In this document: in pieces, positions 9,638 to 20,904 of the stretch
Numbering within the stretch: position 1 is the first letter of the stretch
How the letters are laid out: each line of letters starts with the position of its first letter
Assembly: GCA_020049015.1 (NCBI GenBank)
Contig: JAIFLP010000056.1
Location: 1 to 32,119 of the forward strand
DNA: 32,119 bases
Origin: Bacteroidota bacterium
GTDB lineage: Bacteria > Bacteroidota > Bacteroidia > Bacteroidales > DTGW01
Direction of reading: 5' to 3'
The notes under the pieces: generated by a model
What the model was told of the DNA's origin: nothing
Database searches by the model: none
What the model saw: the letters and a program-made list of their open reading frames with translations, nothing else
Position numbers and translations under genes: made by a program

Positions 9638-10347
9638 TTATCACTACATAAAACAGTATATGTATTAGGCTTGCGTTTGCGAAGCCAAGGCAATGCGAGA
9701 AATAGAAAATAGTGTATCAATCTTTTTATCAGCGCAATGGGCTTCTTTTTGAATTGAAACCAGATTAAAGATATTGAAAACATTGAGTATTTCCTTTTCG
9801 TAATATTTAATTTACAGGTGTAAAGCAAATAATCAAAGATTGAAGGAGTGAAAATATTGATGTGGCCATAGGACATAAAAAAATCAAATTTTTTCCTTAG
9901 TCGGCTCGAGTAATCAATTGGCACCTCAAAAATCTGATGTTTCGATATCCTTCTTATTTCCGATAATAATTGTCTGGGATGTTCAACATGTTCAATAACA
10001 TGAGTACATAATGCAATATCAAATTCTTTATCACCGTAAGGTAAATCGTAACCGTTAAATAATTTTACCTCTTTTAAGTCTGGAATTTGTTTCGATTTAA
10101 TTTGCTCCATTCCGCTTTCAGAAATTTCAACTGCTACCAATCGATTGATTCTTTCCGCTTTATTTAACAAATGCAGCACGCTTCCGTCGCCTGCACCAAT
10201 TTCAATAATCGAATCAGCTAGTATACCTTTTTTAAGTTTAAGAATATTGTTAACTTTACCTACAGCTCCCAAATACCGCCATTTTTCAATTTCATTTGAA
10301 TAGAAACCTTTGTAAAAATCCAATAATTCTTTACTCGTTGTGGTCAT
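9634..10347 (-). CDS. Class I SAM-dependent methyltransferase (track start 10377; ATG at 10347, MTTTSKELLDF, preferred)
   Basis: Motif I IIEIGAGDGSVLHLL; FDIALCTHVIEHVEHPRQLLSEIRRI. Confidence 0.8.
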   Translation of the reverse strand: MTTTSKELLDFYKGFYSNEIEKWRYLGAVGKVNNILKLKKGILADSIIEIGAGDGSVLHLLNKAERINRLVAVEISESGMEQIKSKQIPDLKEVKLFNGYDLPYGDKEFDIALCTHVIEHVEHPRQLLSEIRRISKHQIFEVPIDYSSRLRKKFDFFMSYGHINIFTPSIFDYLLYTCKLNITKRKYSMFSISLIWFQFKKKPIALIKRLIHYFLFLALPWLRKRKPNTYTVLCSDN

Positions 10348-10363
10348 ATATATGATTTTATGA

Positions 10364-10371
10364 CAAAAGTA
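10364..10371 (-). promoter_or_regulatory. Candidate -7 element TACTTTTG (minus strand) for the methyltransferase
   Basis: Plus-strand CAAAAGTA; lies inside the longer predicted ORF, which supports the shorter start at 10347. Confidence 0.45.
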
Positions 10372-10444
10372 ATACAATTCAATTACCCATGCATATACAT
10401 ACCTTGTTTAAATATTAGATGCCTTTTCGAAAACTATTTTTTAA

Positions 10445-10555
10445 TTATTCTTCTACAGTTTGTGTTCCAATGGCTTTTTTTATTCCAATTATTTCCACAC
10501 CTAAAGCACGTATCATAGTTTTTACGTATCCCAAATTCAATCCTATAAAATTCAA
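10445..10555 (-). other. Short protein-like open frame or gene remnant, (TTG)NFIGLNLGYVKTMIRALGVEIIGIKKAIGTQTVEE
   Basis: 36 codons ending in TAA, preceded in frame by TAA; protein-like composition on the minus strand only; no recognised family. Confidence 0.25.
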
Positions 10556-10691
10556 GATTTAATCAATCCACACTTGCCATATTATAATTATTTATCCCCT
10601 CAAAAGCAGTTGCATCTCTTAATTATTATTTAATTTTCTTTATATTATTGAAAAAATACTTGCTTTATTATGGTTATTATGAAAAAAAAAT

Positions 10692-10699
10692 TACCTTTG
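10692..10699 (+). promoter_or_regulatory. Candidate -7 element TACCTTTG for the ribosomal super-operon
   Basis: Exact TAnnTTTG 43 nt upstream of the rpsL ATG; the expected -33 position reads ATG rather than TTG. Confidence 0.5.
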
Positions 10700-10742
10700 C
10701 AACCCGTTTTATAAAATAGTTTTGTAAAAAAAAATAGTATTT

Positions 10743-11180
10743 ATGCCAACAATACAACAGTTAGTTAGAAAAGGAAGAAAGCAGTTGATTGATAAATCAA
10801 AGTCGCCAGCATTGAATAGTTGTCCTCAACGCCGAGGTGTTTGTACTCGTGTTTATACAACAACTCCAAAGAAGCCAAACTCAGCAATGCGTAAGGTGGC
10901 AAAGGTGAGATTGACAAACGGGGTAGAAGTAATAGCATATATACCAGGTGAGGGTCACAACTTACAAGAGCATTCAATTGTAATGATCAGAGGCGGAAGG
11001 GTTAAAGATCTACCCGGTGTTCGTTATCATATGGTGAGAGGTACTCTCGATGCTTCAGGTGTTGAAGGCCGTCGTCAAAGACGTTCAAAATATGGCGCAA
11101 AAAGACCAAAACCAGGTCAAGTTGCTGCCGCAGGTAAAGGTGCTCCAGCAAAAGGTGCTCCAGCAAAAAAGAAAAAATAA
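10743..11180 (+). CDS. rpsL: 30S ribosomal protein S12 with a Lys/Ala/Pro-rich C-terminal tail
   Basis: [49 protein letters not shown]. Confidence 0.98.
   Translation: MPTIQQLVRKGRKQLIDKSKSPALNSCPQRRGVCTRVYTTTPKKPNSAMRKVAKVRLTNGVEVIAYIPGEGHNLQEHSIVMIRGGRVKDLPGVRYHMVRGTLDASGVEGRRQRRSKYGAKRPKPGQVAAAGKGAPAKGAPAKKKK
11136..11165 (+). repeat. Perfect 15-nt tandem duplication (AAAGGTGCTCCAGCA x2) in the rpsL 3' end
   Basis: Read directly; encodes [10 protein letters not shown]. Confidence 0.95.
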
Positions 11181-11209
11181 ATATTAAATAATATAAGTGT
11201 TTCATTGCA

Positions 11210-11686
11210 ATGAGAAAGACGAAACCAAAAAAAAGAATGTTGTTACCCGATCCGAAGTTTGGGGATACCCTTGTAACAAGGTTTGTTAACAACATGATGA
11301 GCAGCGGAAATAAAAGTGTTGCTTACAATGTATTTTATCAAACTATGGATTTAGTTAGCGATAAAACTAAGGAATCCGGAAAAACTCCAGTCGAAATCTG
11401 GAAAAAAGCCTTGGAAAATGTAACACCGCAGGTTGAGGTTAAAAGCCGTCGCGTAGGTGGTGCAACTTTTCAGGTTCCAACTGAAATCAGAGCCGACAGA
11501 AAAACAGCTATCAGTATGAGAAATCTCATTATGTATGCTCGCAAAAGAAGTGGTAAATCTATGTCGGACAAATTAGCTGCCGAAATTGTAGCTGCATTTA
11601 ATGAAGAAGGTGGTGCTTTTAAGAAAAAAGAAGATACCCACAAAATGGCTGAAGCTAATAAAGCATTTGCTCATTTTAGATTTTAA
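11210..11686 (+). CDS. rpsG: 30S ribosomal protein S7
   Basis: [50 protein letters not shown]. Confidence 0.98.
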   Translation: MRKTKPKKRMLLPDPKFGDTLVTRFVNNMMSSGNKSVAYNVFYQTMDLVSDKTKESGKTPVEIWKKALENVTPQVEVKSRRVGGATFQVPTEIRADRKTAISMRNLIMYARKRSGKSMSDKLAAEIVAAFNEEGGAFKKKEDTHKMAEANKAFAHFRF

Positions 11687-11726
11687 TCAAAGAGGGATTG
11701 TAGTGTTGAAGTATAATTAATTTAGT

Positions 11727-13838
11727 ATGGCAAGAGATTTAGCTTTTACGAGAAATATTGGGATCATGGCCCACATTGATGCTGGAAAAACAACTACCAC
11801 AGAGCGTATTTTGTTTTATACAGGTATCAATTACAAAATTGGAGAGGTACATGATGGAGCTGCTACTATGGACTGGATGGTTCAGGAGCAGGAAAGAGGT
11901 ATCACCATTACTTCTGCTGCAACTACTGCATCTTGGAAATACGACAATAATGATTACAAGATTAATATAATAGATACCCCAGGTCACGTTGACTTTACTG
12001 TTGAGGTTGAACGCTCTTTGCGTATTCTTGATGGCGCTGTAGCTCTTTTCTGCGCAGTGGGTGGTGTAGAACCTCAATCTGAAACCGTTTGGAGACAAGC
12101 CACAAAATATAATGTGCCTCGTATTTGCTTTGTAAATAAAATGGATCGCAATGGAGCTGATTTCTTCTCTGTAGTGAACCAAATTAAAGAAAAATTATAT
12201 TCTAATGCTGTTCCGCTTCAAGTACCAATAGGTGCTGAAGGTAATTATACTGGTCTTATTGATCTGGTTGAAAGAAAAGCCTTTGTATATCCCGATGATC
12301 CAACCAATAAAGGTACTCACTTTGATGTGGTTGAAATTCCAGCCGATTTAAAAGAAACGGTTGAAGAATGGCGCGATAAAATGCTCGAAGCTGTTTGCGA
12401 GTGTGATGATGTTCTACTCGAAAAATTCTTCGAAGATAAAGAATCAATTACAGTTGATGAAATTAGAGGAGCGATAAGAAAATCTACTATTGCTATGAAG
12501 ATTTTCCCAGTAATGTGTGGTGCTTCATTTAAGAATAAAGGTATTCAAATGTTATTGGATGCAGCTGCTCAATATTTGCCAAGTCCTCTTGATGTCGGTG
12601 ATACTAATGGTATTAATCCAGATACTGATGCCGCTGTTATAATGAGACCTGATGAAAAAGCTCCTTTGGCTGGTCTTGCATTTAAAATTGCCACAGACCC
12701 TTTTGTTGGACGTTTATGTTTTATTCGCATATATTCAGGTACATTAACTGGTGGTAGTTACGTTTTAAATACCCGCACTGGTAAAAAAGAAAGAATTTCC
12801 CGCTTGTTTCAAATGCATGCCAATAAACAAAATCCACGTGATTTTATTGAGGCTGGCGATATTTGTGCTGCTGTAGGATTTAAAGATATACGCACAGGAG
12901 ACACGCTTTGTGATGAAAAGTACCCAGTTGTACTAGAATCAATGAGTTTCCCTGAACCTGTGATTGGTGTAGCTGTAGAACCTAAAACGCAAGCTGATTT
13001 AGATAAATTAGGTGTTGCTCTAGGAAAACTTGCAGAGGAAGATCCAACTTTTAAGGTTCATACTGATGAAAATAGTGGTCAAACAGTTATTGAAGGCATG
13101 GGCGAATTGCACCTCGAAATTATTGTTGACCGATTAAAACGTGAGTTTAAAGTCGAATGTAATCAAGGACAACCTCAGGTTAATTATAAAGAAGCTATTA
13201 AAGCTACTGTTGAACACCGTGAATTATTTAAGAAACAATCGGGTGGTCGTGGTAAATTTGCTGACATAGTGGTTACTGTAGGTCCTACCGACGAAGGCGT
13301 GAATGGTCTTCAGTTTGTTGATGAAGTTAAGGGAGGTAACGTACCTAAAGAATATATTCCTTCAGTTGAAAAAGGATTTAAAGAAGCTATGAAAAATGGT
13401 GTATTAGCTGGTTTCCCAGTTGAAAACCTTAAAGTAGTTCTTAAAGATGGTTCTTATCACGCTGTTGACTCTGATTCATTATCTTTTGAAATTGCTGCAC
13501 GTCAAGCTTTCAAAGCAGCCAGTGCAAAAGCAAAACCTGTACTTCTTGAACCTATTATGAAAGTGGAGGTTGTAACTCCAGAAGATTATATGGGTGATGT
13601 TATCGGCGATTTTAATAAACGCAGGGGTCAGGTTGAAGGTATGGAAATGAAAGCAGGAGCTCGTGTAGTTAAAGCTAAGGTACCTCTCTCTGAACAGTTT
13701 GGATATGTTACGGTATTGCGTACTATATCATCAGGAAGAGCTACTTCATCTATGGAATTCAGTCATTATCAAGAAGTACCATCTAGTATGGCTACAGATA
13801 TTCTTGAAAAGTTAAAAGGTAAAGCAAGTGTAAAATAA
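11727..13838 (+). CDS. fusA: Translation elongation factor G
   Basis: [54 protein letters not shown]; 703 aa, intact. Confidence 0.98.
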   Translation: MARDLAFTRNIGIMAHIDAGKTTTTERILFYTGINYKIGEVHDGAATMDWMVQEQERGITITSAATTASWKYDNNDYKINIIDTPGHVDFTVEVERSLRILDGAVALFCAVGGVEPQSETVWRQATKYNVPRICFVNKMDRNGADFFSVVNQIKEKLYSNAVPLQVPIGAEGNYTGLIDLVERKAFVYPDDPTNKGTHFDVVEIPADLKETVEEWRDKMLEAVCECDDVLLEKFFEDKESITVDEIRGAIRKSTIAMKIFPVMCGASFKNKGIQMLLDAAAQYLPSPLDVGDTNGINPDTDAAVIMRPDEKAPLAGLAFKIATDPFVGRLCFIRIYSGTLTGGSYVLNTRTGKKERISRLFQMHANKQNPRDFIEAGDICAAVGFKDIRTGDTLCDEKYPVVLESMSFPEPVIGVAVEPKTQADLDKLGVALGKLAEEDPTFKVHTDENSGQTVIEGMGELHLEIIVDRLKREFKVECNQGQPQVNYKEAIKATVEHRELFKKQSGGRGKFADIVVTVGPTDEGVNGLQFVDEVKGGNVPKEYIPSVEKGFKEAMKNGVLAGFPVENLKVVLKDGSYHAVDSDSLSFEIAARQAFKAASAKAKPVLLEPIMKVEVVTPEDYMGDVIGDFNKRRGQVEGMEMKAGARVVKAKVPLSEQFGYVTVLRTISSGRATSSMEFSHYQEVPSSMATDILEKLKGKASVK

Positions 13839-13846
13839 TATCAAGC

Positions 13847-14152
13847 ATGAGTCAGAAAATTAGGATCAAATTAAAATCTTTCGACCATAATCTGGTAGAT
13901 AAATCTGCCGATAAGATCGTAAAAACGGTTAAATCAACCGGTGCTGTGGTGAGTGGTCCAATCCCTCTCCCAACACACAAAAGAATTTTTACTGTAAATA
14001 GAGCTACTTTCGTTAACAAAAAAGCACGCGAACAGTTCCAATTAAGTTCTTTCAAAAGACTTTTGGATATTTACAGTTCAACACCAAAAACCATCGATGC
14101 GCTTATGAAGTTAGAATTACCTAGTGGCGTAGAAGTAGAAATTAAAGTTTGA
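13847..14152 (+). CDS. rpsJ: 30S ribosomal protein S10
   Basis: [35 protein letters not shown]. Confidence 0.98.
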   Translation: MSQKIRIKLKSFDHNLVDKSADKIVKTVKSTGAVVSGPIPLPTHKRIFTVNRATFVNKKAREQFQLSSFKRLLDIYSSTPKTIDALMKLELPSGVEVEIKV

Positions 14153-14175
14153 TAATCATAAATAACAAGTAAACC

Positions 14176-14793
14176 ATGTCAGGAATTATTGGTAAAAAGG
14201 TCGGGATGACTTCCGTTTTCGATGCAAACGGAAAAAACATTCCTTGTACCGTGATCGAAGCCGGCCCCTGCGTCGTAACTCAGGTAAAAACAACTGAGAT
14301 CGATGGATATGCCGCTGTTCAGCTCGCTTTTGACGAAAAGAAAGAAAAATCGGCAACAAAAGCAGAGATTGGACATTTTAAAAGTGCAAATACTACTCCT
14401 AAAAGGAAACTCTATGAGTTTAAAGGTTTTGAAAAAGATCTTAGTAAAGGTGATATCGTAACACTTGATTTATTTACAGAAGCTGATTTTGTTGCTGTAA
14501 AGGGTGTAACTAAAGGAAAAGGATTTCAGGGTGTTGTAAAAAGACACGGTTTTAGCGGCGTTGGAGGACAAACCCACGGTCAGCATAACCGTCTAAGAGC
14601 TCCTGGTTCTATGGGCGCTTCATCATTCCCTTCAAGGGTTTTCCCAAATAAACGTATGGCTGGCCATGATGGTGTGCTGAATGTGAAAATGGCAAATCTA
14701 CAGGTAGTAAAAATATTAGCTGAAGATAATCTGATTCTTGTAAAGGGTAGCGTACCTGGTGCAAAAGGTTCATATTTAATAATTGAAAAGTGA
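14176..14793 (+). CDS. rplC: 50S ribosomal protein L3
   Basis: [48 protein letters not shown]. Confidence 0.98.
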   Translation: MSGIIGKKVGMTSVFDANGKNIPCTVIEAGPCVVTQVKTTEIDGYAAVQLAFDEKKEKSATKAEIGHFKSANTTPKRKLYEFKGFEKDLSKGDIVTLDLFTEADFVAVKGVTKGKGFQGVVKRHGFSGVGGQTHGQHNRLRAPGSMGASSFPSRVFPNKRMAGHDGVLNVKMANLQVVKILAEDNLILVKGSVPGAKGSYLIIEK

Positions 14794-15416
14794 TGGAACT
14801 CGCAATATATAATATAGAAGGAAAAGAAACGGGAAAAAAAGTTACTTTAAATCCCGAAGTATTTGGTGTTGAACCAAACGATCATGCTATTTATCTTGAT
14901 GTAAAGCAATATTTAGCAAATCAAAGACAAGGTACTCATAAAACCCTTCATAGGGGTGAAGTTTCTGGTAGTACTAGAAAGCTTCTTAAACAAAAAGGTA
15001 CCGGAGGCGCTCGTCATGGTAGTATTAAAGCTCCAATTTATGTAGGTGGTGGTCGTGTATTTGGTCCACAGCCTCGTGATTATAGCTTCAAATTAAATAA
15101 AAAAGTTAAAGCCTTAGCAAAATTATCAGCTTTAACCTATAAAGCTAAAAGTGAAGATATTATCATCCTTGAAAACTTTACTTTTGAGGCTCCTAAAACA
15201 AAAAATATGTTCGCATTGAAGAAAAATCTTCAAATTGCTGAGAAAAAATCGCTTCTCGTTATACCAGAACAAAATAAAAACATATATTTGTCCTCTCGAA
15301 ATTTGGAGTACACCAAAGTCGTAACAACATCAGAATTAACTGTTTACGATATAATGAACGCTTCAAAATTATTGTTTGTCGAGGGAAGTTTGGAGTTGAT
15401 ACAGGGAAATAATTAG
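14793..15416 (+). CDS. rplD: 50S ribosomal protein L4 (track start GTG at 14790; ATG 14793 overlaps the rplC stop as TGATG)
   Basis: [44 protein letters not shown]. Confidence 0.97.
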   Translation: MELAIYNIEGKETGKKVTLNPEVFGVEPNDHAIYLDVKQYLANQRQGTHKTLHRGEVSGSTRKLLKQKGTGGARHGSIKAPIYVGGGRVFGPQPRDYSFKLNKKVKALAKLSALTYKAKSEDIIILENFTFEAPKTKNMFALKKNLQIAEKKSLLVIPEQNKNIYLSSRNLEYTKVVTTSELTVYDIMNASKLLFVEGSLELIQGNN

Positions 15417-15438
15417 TAATAGCAACAATTTATAAGTC

Positions 15439-15726
15439 ATGAGTATTTTAATAAGACCAGTAGTAACTGAAAAAATAAACGGCCTAGAAAAGCTTAACAA
15501 ATATAGCTTTGTGGTTGAAAAGCAGGCTAATAAGTTGCAAATCAAGAAAGCAGTTGAAGAATTATACAACGTTTCTGTGAGTGAAGTCAATACTGTTAAT
15601 TACCTCGGTAAGCTCAAATCTCGCAATACAAAGGCAGGGGTTATTTCTGGAAGGAAAAATTCTTATAAAAAGGCTATCATTACTATAGCCTCTGGTGAAA
15701 AAATTGATTTTTATAGCAATATATAA
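15439..15726 (+). CDS. rplW: 50S ribosomal protein L23
   Basis: [44 protein letters not shown]. Confidence 0.97.
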   Translation: MSILIRPVVTEKINGLEKLNKYSFVVEKQANKLQIKKAVEELYNVSVSEVNTVNYLGKLKSRNTKAGVISGRKNSYKKAIITIASGEKIDFYSNI

Positions 15727-15731
15727 TAGAT

Positions 15732-16556
15732 ATGGCATTACGTACATTTAAACCGGTAACTCCCGGTCAGAGATTTAAAGTGATCAGTTATACGCCGGGT
15801 TTATCAAAATCCGGACCTGAGAAATCTTTGCTTGAAACTCTTAAGAAAAGTGGGGGTCGTAATAATTCCGGTAAGTTAACTATGAGATATATCGGTGGTG
15901 GTCACAAGCAAAAATATCGTTTGGTTGATTTTTGCCGCAGCAAAGATGGAGTTGCTGCTGTTGTTAAAACACTTGAGTATGATCCAAACCGCACTGCTTT
16001 TATTTCATTGGTTGAATATGCCGATGGTGTTAAAAGTTATATTCTTGCTCCAAACGGATTAGAAGTTGGTAAAACAATTATGTCTGGACCTGGAGTTCCT
16101 CCCGAAATAGGAAACACATTGTTTCTATCTGAGATTCCACTTGGTACCATAGTTCATAATATTGAATTAAACCCTGGTCAGGGCGGTATCCTTGCAAGAA
16201 GTGCAGGAGCATATGCTCAGCTTCTTTCACGTGATGGTAAATATGCTATTGTTAAGTTACCTTCTAGCGAAACCCGCATGGTTTTAGTAACATGCAAAGC
16301 TACTATAGGTTCGGTTTCAAATGCTGAGCATTTTAACGAAACTTCTGGAAAAGCTGGTCGTAGTCGTTGGTTAGGTCGTCGTCCACGTAACCGAGGTGTA
16401 GCAATGAATCCTGTTGATCATCCAATGGGTGGTGGTGAAGGACGCGGTTCTGGAGGTCATCCAAGATCTAGAAAAGGAATCCCAGCAAAGGGTTATAAAA
16501 CTAGGGCTCCTAAAAACAGATCTAATAAGTTTATAGTTGAAAGAAGAAAGAAATAA
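15732..16556 (+). CDS. rplB: 50S ribosomal protein L2
   Basis: [44 protein letters not shown]. Confidence 0.98.
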   Translation: MALRTFKPVTPGQRFKVISYTPGLSKSGPEKSLLETLKKSGGRNNSGKLTMRYIGGGHKQKYRLVDFCRSKDGVAAVVKTLEYDPNRTAFISLVEYADGVKSYILAPNGLEVGKTIMSGPGVPPEIGNTLFLSEIPLGTIVHNIELNPGQGGILARSAGAYAQLLSRDGKYAIVKLPSSETRMVLVTCKATIGSVSNAEHFNETSGKAGRSRWLGRRPRNRGVAMNPVDHPMGGGEGRGSGGHPRSRKGIPAKGYKTRAPKNRSNKFIVERRKK

Positions 16557-16581
16557 TAGTGATAAATAGAGATAAAACGTT

Positions 16582-16857
16582 ATGAGTCGTTCACTAAAAA
16601 AAGGTCCATTTATTGATATCAAGCTAGAAAAAAAAGTTCTGGCAATGAATGAGGCAAATAAAAAAACAGTACTTAAAACCTGGGCCAGAAGGTCTGTTAT
16701 TTCCCCTGATTTTGTGGGTCATACATTGGCCGTACATAATGGAAATAAATTTATACCAGTTTATGTTACTGAAAACATGGTGGGTCACAGATTAGGTGAA
16801 TTTTCACCAACTCGTACCTATAAGGGACATAGCGGTAATAAAACATCAAATACTTAA
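16582..16857 (+). CDS. rpsS: 30S ribosomal protein S19
   Basis: [28 protein letters not shown]. Confidence 0.98.
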   Translation: MSRSLKKGPFIDIKLEKKVLAMNEANKKTVLKTWARRSVISPDFVGHTLAVHNGNKFIPVYVTENMVGHRLGEFSPTRTYKGHSGNKTSNT

Positions 16858-16877
16858 TATTTAAAGTAGATATTATA

Positions 16878-17291
16878 ATGGGTGCCAGAAAAAAAATATC
16901 AGCCGAGAAAAGAAAGGAAGCCAAAAAGAGTAAATCTATGGCTGTCTTAAACGATTGTCCAACTTCTCCCAGAAAAATGCGTCTGGTTGTTGATCTAATC
17001 AGAGGCGTTGAAGTTAATAAAGCTTTAGGTATTCTAAAGTTCTCTTCTAAAGAAGCTGCCAAAAGGGTAGAGAAATTATTACTCTCTGCAATTGCAAATT
17101 GGCAAGCTAAAAATGGAGGACAAAGAATCGAAGATACTAATTTAGTTGTAAAAGAAGCTTTTGTTGATTCAGCCAGAATGCTAAAAAGACTAAGACCTGC
17201 TCCACAAGGAAGAGGTTATAGAGTTAGAAAAAGATCAAACCATGTTACATTGGTTTTAGATAGCGCAGTATTACAGGAAAATTCAAATTAA
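16878..17291 (+). CDS. rplV: 50S ribosomal protein L22
   Basis: [38 protein letters not shown]. Confidence 0.97.
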   Translation: MGARKKISAEKRKEAKKSKSMAVLNDCPTSPRKMRLVVDLIRGVEVNKALGILKFSSKEAAKRVEKLLLSAIANWQAKNGGQRIEDTNLVVKEAFVDSARMLKRLRPAPQGRGYRVRKRSNHVTLVLDSAVLQENSN

Positions 17292-17298
17292 GAAATAA

Positions 17299-18006
17299 AT
17301 GGGTCAGAAAGTTAATCCAATAAGCAATAGATTAGGCTACATCCGTGGATGGGACTCTAATTGGTTCGATGCAAAGAGTTATTCAAGCAAACTAGTTGAA
17401 GATACGAAAATTCGTGAGTATTTAAATGCGCGTCTTGCTAAGGCTAGCATCTCGAAGATAATTATCGAGAGAACATTAAAACTGATTACGGTTACTGTTA
17501 ATACTGCACGTCCCGGTATCATTATCGGAAAAGGAGGTCAGGAAGTTGACAAACTGAAGGAAGAATTGAAGAAAATTACCAATAAGGAAGTTCAAATCAA
17601 TATTTTTGAAGTTAAAAGACCTGAATTAGATGCCGTTATTGTTGCTAACAATGTTGCTCGTCAAGTGGAGGGTAAGATATCTTACCGTAGAGCTATTAAA
17701 ATGGCTATAGCTTCTACTATACGTATGGGTGCAGAGGGTATTAAAATTCAAATTTCTGGCCGTTTAGCTGGTTCTGAAATGGCACGTACCGAAAGTCTTA
17801 AAGAAGGTCGAATTCCATTACATACTTTGCGTGCCGATATTGATTATGCTTTGGCAGAAGCCCATACCAAATATGGTAGAATGGGTATAAAAGTTTGGAT
17901 TTGCAACGGTATTGTTTATGGTAAGCGCGATTTGTCACCAAATATAGCTGTTAAAGCAGCACCTAAACAGCCTAAGGGTGGTGAATTTAAAAAGAAAAGA
18001 AAATAA
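17299..18006 (+). CDS. rpsC: 30S ribosomal protein S3
   Basis: [25 protein letters not shown] domain [15 protein letters not shown]. Confidence 0.98.
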   Translation: MGQKVNPISNRLGYIRGWDSNWFDAKSYSSKLVEDTKIREYLNARLAKASISKIIIERTLKLITVTVNTARPGIIIGKGGQEVDKLKEELKKITNKEVQINIFEVKRPELDAVIVANNVARQVEGKISYRRAIKMAIASTIRMGAEGIKIQISGRLAGSEMARTESLKEGRIPLHTLRADIDYALAEAHTKYGRMGIKVWICNGIVYGKRDLSPNIAVKAAPKQPKGGEFKKKRK

Positions 18007-18026
18007 ACTTATAATAGCACGCAGCA

Positions 18027-18446
18027 ATGTTACAGCCAAAAAAGACAAAATATAGAAGACAGCAAAAGGGAAGGATGAAAGGTATCGCTCAAAGGGGTAA
18101 TACTTTAGCATTTGGTTCATTCGGAATTAAAACTCTTGAAAACTGTTGGGTTACTGGTAGACAGCTAGAAGCTGCCCGTCAGGCCATTAGCCGCCACATG
18201 AAACGTGAAGGTCAGGTATGGATCAGAATATTTCCAGATAAACCTATAACTAAAAAACCAGCTGAGGTTCGTATGGGTAAAGGTAAAGGAGCTCCTGAAG
18301 GTTTTGTTGCTCCCGTAACTCCTGGTCGTATTTTGTTTGAAGTGGATGGTGTTACTCCAGAAGTTGCAAGAGAAGCACTTCGCTTAGCTGCCAATAAATT
18401 ACCCGTAACAACAAAGGTTGTTGTACGCAGAGATATTGTTGAATAG
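18027..18446 (+). CDS. rplP: 50S ribosomal protein L16
   Basis: [42 protein letters not shown]. Confidence 0.98.
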   Translation: MLQPKKTKYRRQQKGRMKGIAQRGNTLAFGSFGIKTLENCWVTGRQLEAARQAISRHMKREGQVWIRIFPDKPITKKPAEVRMGKGKGAPEGFVAPVTPGRILFEVDGVTPEVAREALRLAANKLPVTTKVVVRRDIVE

Positions 18447-18462
18447 TACAATGCAAATTACA

Positions 18463-18657
18463 ATGAAAGTTAGTGAAATAAAAGAGTTAACAGATAAGGA
18501 ATTGGTTGAAAGAATTGAAACCGAAAGAACCAACCAATTACGCATGAGAATCAACCATGCCGTTTCACCTTTGGAAAATCCCCTTAAGTTAAACGCTGGT
18601 CGTAAAGTAATAGCCAGGTTGTTAACAGTGAAACGTCAGAGACAATCAATTAAATAA
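18463..18657 (+). CDS. rpmC: 50S ribosomal protein L29 (track start 18418; MKVSEIKELTD start at 18463)
   Basis: KVSEIKELTDKELVERIETERTNQLRMRINHAVSPLENPLKL. Confidence 0.93.
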   Translation: MKVSEIKELTDKELVERIETERTNQLRMRINHAVSPLENPLKLNAGRKVIARLLTVKRQRQSIK

Positions 18658-18669
18658 TTGACATTTTAG

Positions 18670-18927
18670 ATGGAAACGAGAAATTTTAGAAAAGAAAAAA
18701 CAGGTGTAGTTGTGAGCAATAAAATGGTTAAAACCATTGTTGTTGCCGTGAAACGCAAAATGATGCACCCCATTTACGGAAAATTTGTGAACAAAACTTC
18801 CAAATTCTATGCTCATGACGAAAACAATGATTGTTCTGTAGGCGATACTGTTAGAATATCTGAAACCAGACCATTGTCAAAGAACAAAAATTGGAGATTA
18901 GTTGAAATAATAGAAAGAGTTAAATAA
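18670..18927 (+). CDS. rpsQ: 30S ribosomal protein S17
   Basis: [47 protein letters not shown]. Confidence 0.97.
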   Translation: METRNFRKEKTGVVVSNKMVKTIVVAVKRKMMHPIYGKFVNKTSKFYAHDENNDCSVGDTVRISETRPLSKNKNWRLVEIIERVK

Positions 18928-18929
18928 CC

Positions 18930-19295
18930 ATGATACAACAAGAGAGTAGATTATCAGTTGCGGACAATAGCGGAGCCAAAGAAGTTCTCTGTATCCGTGT
19001 GCTCGGCGGAACCGGTAAAAGGTACGCGTCTATAGGAGATAAAATAGTAGTTTCCATTAAAAGTGCTTTGCCTTCCGGAGATGTTAAAAAAGGAGCTGTG
19101 AGCAAAGCTGTTGTTGTGAGAACTAAAAAGGAAGTAAGAAGGGCTGATGGTTCATATATCCGATTCGATGACAACGCTGTTGTTCTTTTGAATAATCAGG
19201 ATGAAATAAGAGGAACTCGTATATTTGGCCCTGTAGCTCGCGAACTTAGAGATAACTATATGAAAATAGTTTCTCTTGCACCTGAAGTATTATAA
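18930..19295 (+). CDS. rplN: 50S ribosomal protein L14
   Basis: [40 protein letters not shown]. Confidence 0.98.
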   Translation: MIQQESRLSVADNSGAKEVLCIRVLGGTGKRYASIGDKIVVSIKSALPSGDVKKGAVSKAVVVRTKKEVRRADGSYIRFDDNAVVLLNNQDEIRGTRIFGPVARELRDNYMKIVSLAPEVL

Positions 19296-19313
19296 TTTAT
19301 AGATTTGAATAAT

Positions 19314-19637
19314 ATGCAAACAAAATTTCATATAAAAAAAGGAGACACTGTAAAGGTTATTGCTGGTGATAGCAAAGGCCAACAAGGTCGTGTCCTAGAA
19401 TTAATAAAGGAAAAAAACAGGGCTATCGTTGAGGGAGTTAATATGCTCTCTAAACATACCAAGCCCAATGCAAAAAGTCCGCAAGGAGCCATTATTAAAA
19501 AAGAAGGTGCAGTCCATGTTTCCAATTTAATGGTATTGGATCCTGCTTCCGGTAAAATTACTCGAATTGGCAGAAAAAGAAATGCCGAAGGTGATATAGT
19601 TAGATACGCTAAAAAATCTGGGGAGGAAATCAAGTAA
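19314..19637 (+). CDS. rplX: 50S ribosomal protein L24 (track start 19305; the next ATG at 19314 is also possible)
   Basis: [26 protein letters not shown] (KOW); the TTG at 19305 cannot be excluded as start. Confidence 0.93.
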   Translation: MQTKFHIKKGDTVKVIAGDSKGQQGRVLELIKEKNRAIVEGVNMLSKHTKPNAKSPQGAIIKKEGAVHVSNLMVLDPASGKITRIGRKRNAEGDIVRYAKKSGEEIK

Positions 19638-20194
19638 TGAGTACGTATATTCCAAATCTTAAAAAACGCTATAAAGAAGAGATCATTCCTACTTTAATGA
19701 AAGATTTTAGTTATAAAAGCGTGATGCAGGTACCCCGCATCGAAAAAATTGTTATTAATCAGGGTGTTGGTGCAGCTGTTTCTGATAAAAAATTAATAGA
19801 AACCATCGTTACTGAATTAACAAATATAACTGGTCAAAAACCAGTTCAAACAAAAGCCAAAAAGGATATCTCTAACTTTAAGCTGAGAAAAAGTATGGCT
19901 ATTGGAACAAAGGTAACTTTGCGTCAAGCAAAAATGTATGAATTTCTCGAAAGACTTATTTGCGTGGCTCTTCCCCGCATCAGAGACTTTAAAGGAGTAA
20001 ACAATAAGCTGGATGGCCGAGGAAACTATACTTTAGGTATAACTGAGCAAATCATTTTCCCTGAAATAGATATCGATAAAACATCGAAATTAATGGGAAT
20101 GGAAATTTGCTTCGTTACTACAGCACAATCTGATGAAGAAGGTTTTGCGCTTCTTAAAGAATTCGGTATCCCTTTTAAAAATATTAAAAAGTAA
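19637..20194 (+). CDS. rplE: 50S ribosomal protein L5
   Basis: [43 protein letters not shown]. Confidence 0.98.
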   Translation: MSTYIPNLKKRYKEEIIPTLMKDFSYKSVMQVPRIEKIVINQGVGAAVSDKKLIETIVTELTNITGQKPVQTKAKKDISNFKLRKSMAIGTKVTLRQAKMYEFLERLICVALPRIRDFKGVNNKLDGRGNYTLGITEQIIFPEIDIDKTSKLMGMEICFVTTAQSDEEGFALLKEFGIPFKNIKK

Positions 20195-20200
20195 TTCAAG

Positions 20201-20470
20201 ATGGCAAAAGAATCAATGAAAGCCCGCGAAGTTAAGAGGCAAAAATTAGTTGACAAGTACGCAGAAAAAAGGGCTAAGTTAAAAGCTGAAGGTGATTATG
20301 CAGGTTTAAGTATGCTGCCTAAAAATTCATGTCCTGTTCGATTGCACAATCGTTGCAAATTAACAGGAAGACCGAGAGGTTATATGAGAATGTTTGGAAT
20401 TAGCCGTATTACTTTTAGAGAAATGGCTTCAAATGGTCTGATTCCTGGAGTTAAAAAAGCAAGTTGGTAA
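20201..20470 (+). CDS. rpsN: 30S ribosomal protein S14 (89-aa form)
   Basis: [49 protein letters not shown]. Confidence 0.97.
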   Translation: MAKESMKAREVKRQKLVDKYAEKRAKLKAEGDYAGLSMLPKNSCPVRLHNRCKLTGRPRGYMRMFGISRITFREMASNGLIPGVKKASW

Positions 20471-20490
20471 CAATATAATAAGAGAATAAA

Positions 20491-20886
20491 ATGACAGATC
20501 CTATTGCAGATTATCTGACAAGACTAAGAAACGCTATCATGGCAAAACACCGGATAGTGGAAATCCCCGCTTCAAATATTAAAAAGGAAATTACAAAAAT
20601 CCTCTTTGATAAAGGTTATATTCTCAATTATAAATTTGAGGAAGTTGGTCCGCAAGGAAATATAAAAATTGCGTTGAAATATAATCCTGAAACTAAAAAT
20701 TCAGCGATTAAAGGAATTGAAAGAATTAGTACTCCAGGACTAAGAAAATATGTTGGTAACGACAACCTTCCGCGTGTAATTAACGGATTGGGTATAGCTA
20801 TCGTATCTACTTCTCATGGGGTAATGACTGATAAAGAAGCCAGGTCAAAAAAAATAGGTGGAGAAGTTTTGTGTTACGTATATTAA
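20491..20886 (+). CDS. rpsH: 30S ribosomal protein S8
   Basis: [53 protein letters not shown]. Confidence 0.98.
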   Translation: MTDPIADYLTRLRNAIMAKHRIVEIPASNIKKEITKILFDKGYILNYKFEEVGPQGNIKIALKYNPETKNSAIKGIERISTPGLRKYVGNDNLPRVINGLGIAIVSTSHGVMTDKEARSKKIGGEVLCYVY

Positions 20887-20889
20887 ACC

Positions 20890-20896
20890 GAGGAGG
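20890..20896 (+). promoter_or_regulatory. Strong Shine-Dalgarno-like GAGGAGG 8 nt before the rplF ATG
   Basis: Sequence ccGAGGAGGaaattaaaATG. Confidence 0.7.
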
Positions 20897-20904
20897 AAAT
20901 TAAA

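Noticed and set aside
10419-10562. Plus-strand 47-codon ORF MPFRKLFFNYSSTVCVPMAFFIPIISTPKARIIVFTYPKFNPIKFKI
   Set aside because: Composition resembles the antisense of the more protein-like minus-strand frame at 10445-10555; no homolog recognised.
11739-12182. 147-aa minus-strand ORF opposite fusA
   Set aside because: Antisense to the highly conserved EF-G GTPase domain; composition is that of antisense translation and no motif is visible.
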